NCBI RefSeq assembly: GCF_000472905.1
Contig: NZ_AXAR01000011.1
Coordinates: 57,139-117,187 of the forward strand
Direction: 5' to 3'
Source: Alicyclobacillus pomorum DSM 14955
GTDB taxonomy: Bacteria > Bacillota > Bacilli > Alicyclobacillales > Alicyclobacillaceae
Length of the DNA: 60,049 nucleotides
Numbering within the stretch: position 1 is the stretch's first letter; each line of letters starts with the position of its first letter. Both the position numbers and the translations under genes were made by a program. Below are positions 17,338 through 25,654 of the stretch, piece after piece. The notes below the pieces were generated by a model. That model had not been told where the DNA came from. It did not search any database and saw only the letters and a list, made by a program, of their open reading frames with translations.

Positions 17338-18383
17338 TCGGTGCTCTCCTTCCCGTCACCCATCCACGTCAAAATCCGTTCCTCCGTCGGTGCATGAATG
17401 ACACCGCGCTCGGTGATGATGCCCGTGATGAGCGAGTGCGGTGTTACGTCAAACGCGGGGTGTGCTGCGCTGGTTTGCTGCGGTGATATCCGATGTCCGC
17501 GGATGGACGTGACTTCCTCAGCGCTTCGTTCTTCAATGGGAATGAATTCCCCGGACGCAATGGACAAGTCGAACGTACTCAACGGAGCCGCCACGTAAAA
17601 CGGTATCTCATGGTACGCACACAGCACAGCTAGGCCGTACGTACCGATTTTGTTGGCCGTATCCCCATTTCGCGCAATCCTATCGGCACCCACGATGACA
17701 GCGTCGACTCGGCCTTGCTTCATAAAATGCGCAGCCATGTTGTCGGTGATCAAGGTATGCGGAATCCCGTCCTGACACAGTTCGTACGCGGTCAAACGGG
17801 CACCTTGTAGGTAAGGTCTGGTCTCATCGACCCACACGTGGGTCAGCTTGCCATCTTCAGCCAACGTGCGGATGACGCCGAGTGCCGTGCCAAAGTCGAC
17901 GGTGGCCAATGAGCCGGTGTTACAGTGCGTCAAGATTTCAACAGGTTTATCGAACAAATCTGCCCCATGGCGGCCAATGGCGCGATTCGTGGCCACGTCT
18001 TCCAGAGCAATCTGTTCCGCTTCTGACCGTATCCAATCTGCCAATTGACCCGCGTTTTCCGCCGGCCGCTTCAGCGTCTTTGTCATCCGTTCAATGGCCC
18101 AGAACAAGTTCACCGCAGTCGGGCGCGTTGCTCCTAACCGCTCCAGTGACTTCGTCATTTCTCGGCGGAATGTGTCCAGGGACAGGTCGCGCAAACGCTG
18201 TGCTTCGAGCGCTGCGCCGAAGGCGGCTGCAGCGCCAATGGCCGGCGCTCCACGAACTTTCATCTCGACAATCGTCTTTGCCACATCTTCCGCGTTGTCG
18301 CATGAAATCCACAGTTCTTCATGCGGCAGGGCGGTCTGGTCCAGTACTTCCAGTGTGTTCGTGTTCCATCGTAGTGCTTTCAG
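17334..18383 (-). CDS. mtnA: Methylthioribose-1-phosphate isomerase
   Basis: Converts 5-methylthioribose-1-phosphate to the ribulose form in methionine salvage. MtnA/eIF2B-alpha-fold motifs: VRGAPAIGAAAAFG, LTHCNTGSLATVDFGTALG with the catalytic Cys, VIVGADRIARNGDTANKIGT with the catalytic Asp, and PFYVAAPLSTFD. A conventional start in frame occurs only at a GTG (18284), which would cut off about 33 conserved N-terminal residues (KALRWNTNTLEVLDQTALPH). An in-frame TGA sits just upstream, and the only start candidates after GAGGAGGAG are CTG codons at 18384-18386 and 18381-18383. I annotate from the second CTG, giving 349 residues, near the usual length of about 350. Confidence 0.85.
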   Translation of the reverse strand: MKALRWNTNTLEVLDQTALPHEELWISCDNAEDVAKTIVEMKVRGAPAIGAAAAFGAALEAQRLRDLSLDTFRREMTKSLERLGATRPTAVNLFWAIERMTKTLKRPAENAGQLADWIRSEAEQIALEDVATNRAIGRHGADLFDKPVEILTHCNTGSLATVDFGTALGVIRTLAEDGKLTHVWVDETRPYLQGARLTAYELCQDGIPHTLITDNMAAHFMKQGRVDAVIVGADRIARNGDTANKIGTYGLAVLCAYHEIPFYVAAPLSTFDLSIASGEFIPIEERSAEEVTSIRGHRISPQQTSAAHPAFDVTPHSLITGIITERGVIHAPTEERILTWMGDGKESTE

Positions 18384-18400
18384 CAGAACTCCTCCTCACG

Positions 18401-19204
18401 TCACTTGGGTTGGTCGCCCGTCAGTGGCGCTTGTCCAGAAACGGCCGCCCCACAGTTACAATCCCGGTCTACCGACAACGAGTCAATCGTGTGGAAGAAC
18501 AATCTCCGAATGTTATCCGCGTTGCGCTTCATCTCCTGTACCACTTCGTCCACAGTCAGTGGGTTTGCGCTGATGCCTGTGCCGTAATTGGTGACCATGG
18601 CCACCGTCGCGTAACAGAGTTCCAATTCCTTCGCCAGCACCACTTCTGGCACCGTGGTCATCCCCACGACCGCACCGCCCAAGGACTGATACAGGCGGAT
18701 CTCAGCGCGTGTTTCAAAGCGAGGTCCTTCAGTGCAAACGTACGTCCCCCCGTCGTGAACTGGGATTTCCAACTGCCGCGCGCTTGCCACAAGATGCCGG
18801 CGCAATCGATGGCAATAGGGATCCGACATGTCCACGTGGACCACGTGGTTTTCTTCAAAGAAGGTCTGCGTTCTCTGCTTGGTAAAATCAAGAAAATCGT
18901 CAACCACCACCAAACTCCCAGGGGCGTACTGCAGCTGCAGTGATCCCACAGCAGCGGTGGCCAATACCTGGTGAACGCCCAACGCTTTCAAAGCCCACAA
19001 ATTGGCTCGGTAGTTCACACGATGCGGCGGAATGCTGTGGGCCGCGCCGTGCCGCGGCATAAACGCCACGCCGCGCCCTTTGTATGTACCCACGGTGGCT
19101 TTGGCCTGTCCATAGGGCGTTTCGAGAATCCGAACTTCCGCCCCGTCCAGCAAGTCTGGATGGTATACGCCTGTGCCACCGATAATGGCAAATTCTGCTT
19201 GCAC
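18401..19204 (-). CDS. mtnP: S-methyl-5'-thioadenosine phosphorylase
   Basis: A 267-residue purine nucleoside phosphorylase-2 family enzyme cleaving MTA to adenine and methylthioribose-1-phosphate, the substrate of the next gene product. Visible motifs: IGGTGVYHPDLL at the N-terminus, FMPRHGAAHSIPPHRVNYRANLWAL (phosphate and sugar site), CTEGPRFETRAEIRLY and GMTTVPEVVLAKELELCYATVAMVTNY. GTG start, seven bases after AGGAGG. The last segment carries an unusual Cys pair (RDCNCGAA). mtnA starts 17 bases downstream. Confidence 0.93.
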   Translation of the reverse strand: MQAEFAIIGGTGVYHPDLLDGAEVRILETPYGQAKATVGTYKGRGVAFMPRHGAAHSIPPHRVNYRANLWALKALGVHQVLATAAVGSLQLQYAPGSLVVVDDFLDFTKQRTQTFFEENHVVHVDMSDPYCHRLRRHLVASARQLEIPVHDGGTYVCTEGPRFETRAEIRLYQSLGGAVVGMTTVPEVVLAKELELCYATVAMVTNYGTGISANPLTVDEVVQEMKRNADNIRRLFFHTIDSLSVDRDCNCGAAVSGQAPLTGDQPK

Positions 19205-19237
19205 GCTGTTTCCTCCTCGCCTGTCCTACGACACCCG

Positions 19238-19266
19238 ATTATACGTGAAGTTGGGCGAGGGTTCCA
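19238..19266 (-). promoter_or_regulatory. Promoter of mtnP-mtnA-mtaD
   Basis: Perfect -10 TATAAT on the minus strand (19238-19243), with a poor TGGAAC at the -35 position (19261-19266) and a 17-base spacer. The promoter lies 34 bases from the GTG. The short leader leaves no room for a SAM riboswitch. Confidence 0.6.
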
Positions 19267-19280
19267 TCGGGTTGACCAGA

Positions 19281-19305
19281 AAAAAGCAGCGCGCTTAGAC
19301 GCTGC
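19281..19305 (-). terminator. Terminator at the ligD end
   Basis: The six-base-pair stem GCAGCG / CGCTGC (19286-19291 with 19300-19305) followed by a T run on the minus strand. The ligD stop codon lies in the loop, so the terminator overlaps the end of the gene. Confidence 0.85.
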
Positions 19306-20200
19306 CTTGCGGTTGACGGCGTAAAAACGAAACAATGTCCTCGAGGGCGATTCCCGGCCCAATGTCCATGAGGTCACCGACTCGTTGCAACCGGTTCGGC
19401 ACGCTGTGAATCGTAAAATCCGTAGGGACAGCGCCGGCCGCCAGCTCCGACCAGCGCAATGGCGTGGATACCGTGGCTCGTTTGGTGGCCCGAGCGCTGT
19501 ATGGCGCAATCAGGGTGCGCGTACTGCCGTGTTGCGGATAGTCCACGTAGACTTTATTCCCACGATTCTTTTTCAAACGCTCCAGGGTTACGATGCGAGA
19601 CAGCGTGCTCGCGAGGTAGTCGGCAACCGCCTTAGTGAACAGGCGGGTGTCGGCAAATGAATAGCCCTGCGCAAGCGGAAGAAACACCTGTAACCCCGTG
19701 GCGCCTGAGGTTTTCGCTACGTGCGGCAATCCCAATCCATCCAGCAACTCGTGTAGACACATGGCGACCTCGCGCACGGGTTCAAATCCGGGCACAGAGG
19801 GGTCCAAGTCGAACGCGATATGGGTGGGCTGGTCAGGATGGTCTATCGTGGTGAAGCCAATGTGCATTTCCAGACACCCAATATTGGCGAGCCACAACAG
19901 GGTTGCAATGGAATCCACCAAGACCGAGTGTATATCGTCGTTTCGGTCACTGGACCAGCGCGCGACCGTCTTCACCCACTCCGGTGTCCCCTGAGGCGCG
20001 TCCTTTTGATAAAACGAGTGGCCATTCACGCCGTCCGGAAAGCGAATCATGGTCAAGGGCCGCCCTTTGAGGTGTGGCAACATGTACGGCGCCACCTCAG
20101 CCAGGTACTGCATATAGCCAACCTTCGTAATGCCAGCGTCTGGCCACAGCAGCTTGTCCGGATTCGTCACTTTGACTGGATACTCCGCCGCGATTTCCAC
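19295..20200 (-). CDS. ligD: Stand-alone LigD-type DNA polymerase/primase domain
   Basis: A 301-residue archaeo-eukaryotic-primase-like polymerase of bacterial non-homologous end joining. Conserved blocks: VTNPDKLLWPDAGITKVGYMQY, GRPLTMIRFPDGVNGHSFYQK, the catalytic D-x-D in IAFDLDPS, SGATGLQVFLPL and VYVDYPQHGSTRTLIAPYSAR. It lacks the nuclease and ATP-dependent ligase domains of full-length LigD. The GTG start follows GGGGAG. It lies 50 bases downstream of ku on the same strand, and the two form a gap-filling end-joining pair. A separate ligase must be encoded elsewhere. Confidence 0.93.
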   Translation of the reverse strand: MEIAAEYPVKVTNPDKLLWPDAGITKVGYMQYLAEVAPYMLPHLKGRPLTMIRFPDGVNGHSFYQKDAPQGTPEWVKTVARWSSDRNDDIHSVLVDSIATLLWLANIGCLEMHIGFTTIDHPDQPTHIAFDLDPSVPGFEPVREVAMCLHELLDGLGLPHVAKTSGATGLQVFLPLAQGYSFADTRLFTKAVADYLASTLSRIVTLERLKKNRGNKVYVDYPQHGSTRTLIAPYSARATKRATVSTPLRWSELAAGAVPTDFTIHSVPNRLQRVGDLMDIGPGIALEDIVSFLRRQPQGSV

Positions 20201-20250
20201 GATTCTACTCCCCTTCGCCCGCTAACGACAAGAAGCCGCCGCGATACTCA

Positions 20251-21057
20251 TCACGACGACTTTTTTCGCGTCGCCCGTTTGGCAGGTTTGGTCGCCTTCA
20301 GACTCTCCTGCAGCGCCTTCATCAAGTCCACGATGTTGTCCTGTTTAGCCGTTGCTGCTGGCGCCGTAGCGACTTCCTGGTTCTGTACTTTTCGTTCAAT
20401 CATGGCCAACACTTCGTTTCGATGTTCATCGACGTACTTTTCCGGTTGAAAGGACGTGGCCAGTTGCCCAATCAACGTCACGGCCATCTTCAATTCCTGC
20501 TCGGTGACGTTCCCCTCCGACTGGATGTTCGGGAGTTCGTTGGTGGGACGTACCTCGTCGGGCCAAAACAGCGTCTCCACCAGAATCACGCCGTTTGCTA
20601 CGCGAACGCACGCCAGCGTCTCAGAACTTCGAATGACCATGCGCGCAATGGCAATTTTCTGGGTCTCTTCCATCGCCTGTTCAAGCAGCCGATACGCCTT
20701 GAGTCCGGACGTCTCGGGCGCCAGGTAGTACGTTTTATCGTAGTAGACCGGATCAATCTCCGAAAGCTCCACAAAGTCGACGATGTCAATGGTTTGCGAC
20801 CGCTTTTTCTGCACAGACTCCATTTCTTCTTTATCCAGGACCACGAACTGGTCCGGTGCGTACTCGAACCCGCGTACAATCTCGTCCCACTCCACCGCTT
20901 TATCGCAGTGCGGACACGTCCTCGTATATTGAATCGGCGTTTTGCACGCCTTGTGTAAATAACGGAACTTCACGTCTTTCGACTCAGTCGCTGCAAACAT
21001 CCGCACCGGTACGTTAACTAGACCGAAACTGATGGCGCCTTTCCACATCGTGTGCAT
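20251..21057 (-). CDS. ku: DNA end-binding protein Ku
   Basis: A 268-residue homodimeric Ku that encircles broken DNA ends and recruits LigD. The family start MHTMWKGAISFGLVNVPVR, RYLHKACKTPIQYTRTCPHCDKAVEW (a Cys pair), EIVRGFEYAPDQFVVLDKEEM and YYLAPETSGLKAYRLLEQAM are plain. The C-terminal tail is basic and low in complexity (KATKPAKRATRKKSS), as in bacterial Ku proteins where it aids DNA binding. I use the ATG at 21057 after AGGAGG. An earlier in-frame ATG at 21090 precedes the ribosome site. Confidence 0.95.
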   Translation of the reverse strand: MHTMWKGAISFGLVNVPVRMFAATESKDVKFRYLHKACKTPIQYTRTCPHCDKAVEWDEIVRGFEYAPDQFVVLDKEEMESVQKKRSQTIDIVDFVELSEIDPVYYDKTYYLAPETSGLKAYRLLEQAMEETQKIAIARMVIRSSETLACVRVANGVILVETLFWPDEVRPTNELPNIQSEGNVTEQELKMAVTLIGQLATSFQPEKYVDEHRNEVLAMIERKVQNQEVATAPAATAKQDNIVDLMKALQESLKATKPAKRATRKKSS

Positions 21058-21173
21058 CGCCTTGCCTCCTCTTTTCGGACCGCACTTCACAACACCGTGT
21101 TCCTAGTGTTTTCGGAGGCGAAGATCCTCATCCGAGGAAGTTGTTGCACAAGCCGTGGACAGCGCCAGACACT

Positions 21174-23969
21174 TTACGTGTGATCTGCGGCCAGAAAGCG
21201 GCGCATCTGTTGTAAGACTTGTGCCTCCGGACCAATGCAACGGCGTACGCCTGGAACACTCTTCAAGAAACTGGAGCCGTATTTGGCGGTGACAATTCGC
21301 TTGTCCATCACCACCACAACGCCGCGGTCGTGCACGGTCCGAATGAGTCGTCCAAATCCCTGACGAAACCGAACGATAGCCTCCGGCAGACTGTCGAACG
21401 TAAACGGACTTCGCCCTTCCGCCTGCAGGCGTTCGTGTCGGGCCATCGTTACGGGGTGAGTGGGCGGCGCAAACGGAAGACGAACAATCACCAGCGTCGT
21501 CAATTGATCTCCCGGCAAGTCAATCCCTTCCCAAAACGACTGTGCACCCAGCAACACGGACTCCGGGTGTTTGCGGAACGCTTCGAGAAGGTAACTGCGG
21601 CTGCCGTCTACGCCTTGGGCAAACAGGTCGTACCCTTGCGCCTTCAGCGGTTGTCGAAGCTGCTCTGCGGTGGCCCGCAACATCGCGTGACTGGTAAACA
21701 AGGCCAACAGCCGACCCCTGCTGATCTTCGCGTACTGGAACAGTGAATCACTCAACCACACCGCCGCTTCCCCCGGACTCATTTTCGCGAGCTCCGGCAC
21801 GTCGGTTGGCACACACAACAAGGCTTGTCGGTCGTAGCGGAAGGGAGATGAGACGACAACGCTGGCAAGTCGACCGTCCCTTGCAGCGTCTTTCAGCCCC
21901 AAGCGAGCCATCACGTAATCGAACGATCCGCCTGCAGACAACGTCGCCGACGTCAACACGACGCTGCTCTTTTCGTCGAACAGACTGGTCCTCAGTATTT
22001 TTGCGACATCGATGGGTGCCTGATGCAAACTGACAAACTTCTTATCACCTTGGCCACTTGCCTCAATCCAGACCACCCAGTCGTCCGACAGCACAGCCGC
22101 ACTGCAGAGAAGTCCCACGTGGTTCTGCAACTCCTGCAGGAATCCGGCCGCGTCAAACAGTCGTCCCGCCAAATCTTCGTCCGGTTCCTGTTCCGCGGTG
22201 TCGGAAATCGTAGCCGCTTGGGATTCTATTTCCTTTAGGAGTTCCTGTAATTCATCCACGAGCTCGAGGTACTTGTTCCACGTGGGCGTGTTTTCGACTG
22301 CCCGTGTGATCCGGAACACGTTCTCGCCTGGCGGGAGCCATTCACAAAATGTCGCGAAGGTCGTTTCGACAACGCCCCGCAGTTCGCGAAGCGTATCCAC
22401 CACGTGTTCGAGTGCAGGAACCGCCTTGACCGAGACTGCGTCAGACCCTTGTAGGCGCGTCAGCAACTCCGGGATCACGCCGTGCTTTCCGTTGTCGCGA
22501 GACAGACGTCCTATCAACGCGGAACACTGAAGCTGGTGCACTTCGTCGCCCAGGTGTTTGGTGGCCTCTTCTTCGAGATGGTGTGCTTCATCCAGGATCA
22601 ACTTGTCGTAACGCGGGAGCACCCGGTGATTCGCCTTCACGTCAGACAAGATGAGTGAGTGATTGGTCACAATCACGTCCGCTTCGTATGCCCGGCCGCG
22701 AGCCCGGAAATAGTAACACGGCTTGAAAAACGGGCACCGCTTGTTAATACACGTCTCCGTTTCACTCTGCACGCGGGGCCAGACGTCCGTTAACTTGCCT
22801 TGCAGTCGCAATTCTTCTCGGTTGCCCTCTTCCGTTTCTGTCAACCAAACCAGTAGTTTCATATAAGCTTCGATTTCGTCTTGGCTGGAAGCAAATCCAA
22901 CGGATCTCACTTCCTGGAGGAGCTTTCGCATGCATACGTAGTGCGTTCTCCCCTTAAATACAGAAAGCGACAACGGATGTTGAATCACCTGACGCAGCAG
23001 CGGAAAGTCGCGCTTCGCGATTTGGTCTTGCAGGGATATCGTATGTGTGGAGACGACCACGCGGGTGTCGTTATGAATCGCGTACAACGCAGCAGGAATC
23101 AGGTAAGCCAGCGATTTTCCGGTACCCGTTCCGGCTTCCGCAAGCAAGTGAGTATCCCCTTCCAACGCCTCCGCGACCGCTTCTACCATCTCCATTTGTC
23201 CTTTTCGAACCTCGAAGCCGTGCATCATTTTCGCCAACGGGCTGTCTGCCATCAGGAGGCTGCGAGAATGGGCAACCAAGTCGCTGTCCGGTGTTTCGTC
23301 GGCAGATTCAACGCTGTCTTGAGAAGGATTTGACTGTACTCGAGTAAACGCCAACTGATGAATTTGGTCGCAATGATCCGGCAAGGCTGTGAATGTGTGG
23401 AACCGTACGTCGGCCACCCTCTGAAACCACTGTCCCAGTTGGGTAGCGTACATGGCCCCAAGTCGCGCAAGATGCTGCAATGTGACGTAGGGAAGTTCCT
23501 TGGCCTTGCGATAACAACGAGTGAGTAATTCACCTTGCGCCGACACCAACTGCTGTGCTGTTGAATCCGGAATATCGACGTTGGCCAGTTGCAAAAACGC
23601 AGTCAACGTGTCTTCAACGTGCGTCGGATAGAGCACACGGCAAATTGCCCTGAGGTCAAGTGGTTCACTAGAAATAGGCAGAACGTATCCCCATTCGTCG
23701 CACAGTTGGCGAAGCAGGCGAAGTTGGGTCTCTGGGTAGAAACTGACCAGCGTACGCCCCTCTATGTATTTTAAAAGGCCTGGTAGCGCTTCTTCCATCG
23801 GTACATTTGTCGGTGCAGATGGGAGTCTGGCACAACGCCGCACATACGGCTCTGCGAGCGCTCCATCCGTCCATCGCAAGGCACCGATTTCGAACGTTTC
23901 CGCAGCCGTTTTGATGCCTTCCTGGGTGGTGTTTTCAATTTCTGTGAGGTGAAAAAGAACAATGTCCAA
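21174..23969 (-). CDS. dinG: DinG-family helicase with degenerate exonuclease domain
   Basis: A 931-residue superfamily 2 helicase. Motifs: Walker A GTGTGKS (280-286), DEAH in KLILDEAHHLEEEA, VVLTSATL, LGAQSFWEGIDLPGDQL and the motif VI-type IVRFRQGFGRLIR. Four cysteines, in HYVCMRK and ETCINKRCPFFKPCYY, fit an XPD-like iron-sulfur site. Residues 1-170 occupy the place of the DEDDh exonuclease of Bacillota DinG, but the VxDxETT signature is replaced by LFHLTEIENT and the later H-N-x-x-F-D motif is lost (LVSFYPETQLRLL). TTG start, nine bases after GGGGG. It follows a TPR gene rather than panD as in B. subtilis. Confidence 0.92.
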   Translation of the reverse strand: MDIVLFHLTEIENTTQEGIKTAAETFEIGALRWTDGALAEPYVRRCARLPSAPTNVPMEEALPGLLKYIEGRTLVSFYPETQLRLLRQLCDEWGYVLPISSEPLDLRAICRVLYPTHVEDTLTAFLQLANVDIPDSTAQQLVSAQGELLTRCYRKAKELPYVTLQHLARLGAMYATQLGQWFQRVADVRFHTFTALPDHCDQIHQLAFTRVQSNPSQDSVESADETPDSDLVAHSRSLLMADSPLAKMMHGFEVRKGQMEMVEAVAEALEGDTHLLAEAGTGTGKSLAYLIPAALYAIHNDTRVVVSTHTISLQDQIAKRDFPLLRQVIQHPLSLSVFKGRTHYVCMRKLLQEVRSVGFASSQDEIEAYMKLLVWLTETEEGNREELRLQGKLTDVWPRVQSETETCINKRCPFFKPCYYFRARGRAYEADVIVTNHSLILSDVKANHRVLPRYDKLILDEAHHLEEEATKHLGDEVHQLQCSALIGRLSRDNGKHGVIPELLTRLQGSDAVSVKAVPALEHVVDTLRELRGVVETTFATFCEWLPPGENVFRITRAVENTPTWNKYLELVDELQELLKEIESQAATISDTAEQEPDEDLAGRLFDAAGFLQELQNHVGLLCSAAVLSDDWVVWIEASGQGDKKFVSLHQAPIDVAKILRTSLFDEKSSVVLTSATLSAGGSFDYVMARLGLKDAARDGRLASVVVSSPFRYDRQALLCVPTDVPELAKMSPGEAAVWLSDSLFQYAKISRGRLLALFTSHAMLRATAEQLRQPLKAQGYDLFAQGVDGSRSYLLEAFRKHPESVLLGAQSFWEGIDLPGDQLTTLVIVRLPFAPPTHPVTMARHERLQAEGRSPFTFDSLPEAIVRFRQGFGRLIRTVHDRGVVVVMDKRIVTAKYGSSFLKSVPGVRRCIGPEAQVLQQMRRFLAADHT

Positions 23970-24001
23970 TCCGCGCGTCCCCCGGTCATAAGAATACGTT
24001 C

Positions 24002-24010
24002 ATTGTAACA
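24002..24010 (-). promoter_or_regulatory. Extended -10 promoter element before dinG
   Basis: TGTTACAAT on the minus strand (an extended -10 with TACAAT), 33 bases before the TTG start of dinG. I see no convincing -35 box. Confidence 0.45.
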
Positions 24011-24053
24011 AATCGGGGCTGGACAGGGCAGGCGCGCCAAATTGGATTGGATC

Positions 24054-25571
24054 TCATTCGATGTCGGATGCGGGTTCATGGCATGCAGAAGCTTGCAAAT
24101 TTAGTTTTTCCGCTTCGTGCGAACGTCCTTGTTCGCGTGCGCACTCAGCGAGCGCTTCATAAATAGCGGCGTTGGGTTGTCCGATGAGCGCCGCACCTTT
24201 TAGGTAGGTCTCCGCGTCTTGGTATTGACCTTGCTCCATCAGCAGCTGGGCATACGAGTACATCGCCAGGCGCCGAATCGGTTTTCGCGGTTCCTTCATG
24301 GCCCGCAAATAACGAGTATGCGCTTGATGGTGTCGTCCCATCATCGCACTGACCCGCCCCAGTGCCATCCACAACAGTGATTTGTGCGAAGAGGACGGAA
24401 AGCACTTGAGGAGCACTCGTTCCGCGGCGTTCGCGTCTCCAGTCAGCACCTGGACAATTCCGAGTTGCAGCAGCGCTTCGGCGTCATCCGGCTGGATGGA
24501 GAGGCGCATTTTCAAGGTTGCGGTCGCTTGTTCCAGCCGGTCCGTGCGCGCGTACACCCATGCGAGGAGCGACCACGCACGCGCGTTTCCGGCATCCACT
24601 TGCACCATCTTGCGACAAGTCCGGATACATGCGTCGTAATCTCGACTGGCACGTTGTATGAGTGCGAGCAAGTAGAGCAACTCGAGGTTGAGCGGCTGCA
24701 CGTTCAGTCCATTCCGGCACGCTGCTTCAGCATCGGCCAGACTGCCACCCTGTAGTTCTGCGTAGCCCATGACCCGCCAGATTTCAATGTCCTGGGGATC
24801 CAGTTGTACAGCGTTTCGGAGGGCCACAATGGCAGCGTGGTGGTTGTGCGTAAAGAGGTAGCTCACACCCAAGTTAAACCAGACATCCGCGTATCTCGGG
24901 ATCCGGCGCGCGACACGCTGTAGGCATTCAATGGCGCGCTCGGGGTTGTTCCGCTGAAGCTGCAGTAATGCCTCCAGTTCATCGGCCGCAGCCAGATACA
25001 GCGGTTCACGTGTTTCTTTGCGCAGTTGCAAGAGTTGTTCGAGCGCTTCATCCACATGCTGGTTCGCGGCGTAACTGCCCGCGAGATATAGGCGTCCGAT
25101 GGCGCTGCCGGTCGCCTCGACCACTTGTTCCAACGATTTGGCAGCGTCCTCAAACATGAACAGATCGTAGTAAGCCAACCCTTTGCGAAAGGCGCACGTG
25201 AGCGGATCCGACAGGTCGAATGCGGCGTCCATCCAATCGGCGTCGTCATCGTCATTGAGAAGAGCCAAATCCTCGCAAGTACGGGATTTTACATGGTTTA
25301 TTGACGTGGTGAGGGCTGGGGTATGTAACGATGTCGAATCACCGGCGTTCAGATTCCCTCGCTCTTCCGAAGGGATGTCTGCGTAGGTTTCCAATAGTTC
25401 GGCAATGTGCTCATCGAGCGTCATCCAATAGTCGATGTAACGTTCACCGAGTTTTTGAATGCACACCAACTCTTCCGTGAGGTGCTGCCGAAGGTCGGAA
25501 TCGGCTGTCTCCAGCTGACCACGAATTCGCTCTACGGCGCGAAACAGCGTTGCAAACCCCTGTTCAAACAC
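24054..25571 (-). CDS. Large TPR-repeat protein
   Basis: A 505-residue soluble protein. After an N-terminal helical part (1-120) that has an acidic stretch (LLNDDDDADW), residues 125-500 consist of about ten tetratricopeptide-like repeats, for example ADVWFNLGVSYLFTHNHHAAIVAL, ARAWSLLAWVYARTDRLEQATATL and AEALLQLGIVQVLTGDANAAERVL. TPR arrays bind protein partners. No catalytic domain is seen. GTG start with GGGGGG seven bases upstream. That G run is also the 3' arm of a hairpin (25577-25618). It stands where panBCD lies in B. subtilis, between birA and dinG. Family beyond TPR not recognised. Confidence 0.85.
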   Translation of the reverse strand: MFEQGFATLFRAVERIRGQLETADSDLRQHLTEELVCIQKLGERYIDYWMTLDEHIAELLETYADIPSEERGNLNAGDSTSLHTPALTTSINHVKSRTCEDLALLNDDDDADWMDAAFDLSDPLTCAFRKGLAYYDLFMFEDAAKSLEQVVEATGSAIGRLYLAGSYAANQHVDEALEQLLQLRKETREPLYLAAADELEALLQLQRNNPERAIECLQRVARRIPRYADVWFNLGVSYLFTHNHHAAIVALRNAVQLDPQDIEIWRVMGYAELQGGSLADAEAACRNGLNVQPLNLELLYLLALIQRASRDYDACIRTCRKMVQVDAGNARAWSLLAWVYARTDRLEQATATLKMRLSIQPDDAEALLQLGIVQVLTGDANAAERVLLKCFPSSSHKSLLWMALGRVSAMMGRHHQAHTRYLRAMKEPRKPIRRLAMYSYAQLLMEQGQYQDAETYLKGAALIGQPNAAIYEALAECAREQGRSHEAEKLNLQASACHEPASDIE

Positions 25572-25576
25572 AAAAT

Positions 25577-25618
25577 AACCCCCCTCTCACACTAGAATGG
25601 GCTGCGACGGGGGGTGTT
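25577..25618 (-). promoter_or_regulatory. Hairpin covering the ribosome site of the TPR gene
   Basis: On the minus strand AACACCCCCC (25609-25618) can pair with GGGGGGTT (25577-25584). The second arm is the Shine-Dalgarno sequence of the TPR gene and is followed by TATTTT. It could act as the birA terminator, as a ribosome-site-masking hairpin, or both. Confidence 0.55.
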
Positions 25619-25654
25619 ATACGGGGCAACTTGCATGTCTGTCTCTCTTCTGTG

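Noticed and set aside
17882-18943. 353-codon plus-strand frame
   Set aside because: Lies antisense to mtnA and mtnP, which have clear family motifs.
19205-19294. SAM riboswitch before the methionine-salvage genes
   Set aside because: The leader between the TATAAT and the mtnP start is only about 30 bases.
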